Shown in pieces: positions 44,546 to 45,062 of a DNA stretch of 45,062 bases. The translations under genes and the position numbers were made by a program. Numbering within the stretch: the stretch's first letter is position 1; the number at the start of each line of letters is the position of its first letter. Source of the stretch: Gnetum montanum (lineage: Eukaryota; Streptophyta; Gnetopsida; Gnetales; Gnetaceae); contig MNCI01009376.1 of assembly GCA_015680685.1 (NCBI GenBank), forward strand, positions 130,117 through 175,178, written 5' to 3'. The notes below the pieces were generated by a model, which was given only the letters and a program-made list of their open reading frames with translations, searched no databases and had not been told where the DNA came from.

Positions 44546-44873
44546 AAATTATGTGATTTAGGAAGTTAGGAAGTATACATAAAATGAGGAGCATTTTATG
44601 CTAACTTTAATGTGACTTTAAATGGGATAATCAATATGGCAAATTTTTAATAGGTAATGGCTTATATATAATAATGTTTTAAAGCAAGCTTTTCTAAAAT
44701 AGGGCTCCACACTATATGTATTGTATTATGTACTTTGTTTAGATCCCTAATCTAATCTAATTTAAATTTTAAATTCTAAGTGCCACTAAGCTTTACGATT
44801 TTGTAATAGAAATAGAATATAATCTCCACCTTATTGGTGGTAGTGGTAGTTAATTTATTTATTTTTTTGCATC

Positions 44874-45062
44874 CCGATAATTGTAGCTAAAATTTGGAAT
44901 GACCTGAAAGACGAACCCGAAGGCGAAGCCACCGAACCTGCAACTGATTCAACATACCAAAAATCGTTACCAGCAACTGCTCGCATAGGAGAAGTCAGGA
45001 AACGTCGCCGTATCAAAGGCATTAGCATCGGGCATGGTTATATCTTTTTTGATTGCAGGTTC
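44874..45062 (+). CDS. Open coding-like tail, CpG-rich, partial
   Basis: From about 44875 the plus strand is open for 60 codons to the window edge, reading through KIWNDLKDEPEGEATEPATD and then a basic segment RIGEVRKRRRIKGISIGHGY. It holds about ten CpG dinucleotides in 160 bp, against very few elsewhere in the window. No family recognised. It could be a host exon, internal sequence of the element whose LTR precedes it (though on the opposite strand), or foreign sequence at a contig end. Confidence 0.35.

Larger units (their letters stand above)
42855..44873 (-). repeat. LTR of another element, inserted in integrase
   Basis: Abrupt junction at 42855: TGTTGGCGACCG starts a new sequence inside the integrase frame, preceded by GTAAG (42850-42854), a likely target duplication. 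A minus-strand TATA box is at 44069-44082, so the LTR points left and would be the 3' LTR of a minus-strand element. The end is placed at TTTTTTTGCA (44873) because a TG...CA pair fits and composition changes there, but no second LTR or second GTAAG is in view. The U5 end carries an inverted repeat TTGGCG...CGCCAA (42858-42887). A GT-rich run is at 42971-43013. Confidence 0.5.

Overview
The window is nuclear DNA of a large-genome seed plant, most likely a gymnosperm (probably a conifer; the species cannot be named). It is AT-rich, CpG-poor intergenic sequence built almost entirely of old, decayed LTR retrotransposons nested in one another, with remnants of two host genes between them. Paired LTRs look roughly 80-85% alike by eye, yet both ends of whole elements survive, which fits a slow-turnover genome. 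No intact long gene is present.

Layout: (1) 1-2562, 5' end of a minus-strand Athila-like Ty3/gypsy element (gag, tRNA-Asp primer site, LTR). (2) 3953-5240 plus 24969-25085, a broken minus-strand host gene ('gene 1', copy A). Its first intron was split by (3) a 19.5-kb gypsy element of the Tat type at 5266-24738, with two LTRs and a perfect CTATA target duplication. Inside that lies (4) a copia-type element at 13018-20815, itself carrying (5) a solo Athila-like LTR at 14996-15923 (target duplication TAAAG) and a gypsy protease fragment. (6) 25240-27550, a 70-bp minisatellite and then 'gene 2' (plus strand), whose first exon resembles the N terminus of plant GYF-domain EXA1-like proteins. (7) 28131-33150, a truncated second Tat-type element on the plus strand. 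(8) 33150-36248, a second copy of the divergent gene 1/gene 2 pair (copy B). (9) 36249-42854, the 3' part of an Athila-like element: integrase end, long spacer, accessory ORF in the env position, polypurine tract, 3' LTR. (10) 42855-44873, an unrelated LTR inserted in that integrase. (11) 44874-45062, a CpG-rich, open, coding-like tail unlike everything else.

The most unusual structure is an array of about ten ~190-bp units (about 11.94-13.01 kb and 20.82-21.7 kb, interrupted by the copia insertion) inside the big Tat-type element. Most units carry an inverted repeat at the same place, but its sequence differs from unit to unit while both arms still match each other. Second is a non-autonomous copia with gag but no pol, carrying an accessory ORF of the 'putative plant transposon protein' kind; the same kind of domain is seen in the Athila-like element at 37.3-40.2 kb.

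Order of events read from the nesting: duplication of the divergent gene pair; Tat-type insertion into gene 1 copy A; copia into the Tat-type array; Athila-like LTR into the copia. Separately, an Athila-like element inserted next to gene 2 copy B, and a further LTR element inserted into it. All identifications come from reading motifs by eye; no database search was possible.
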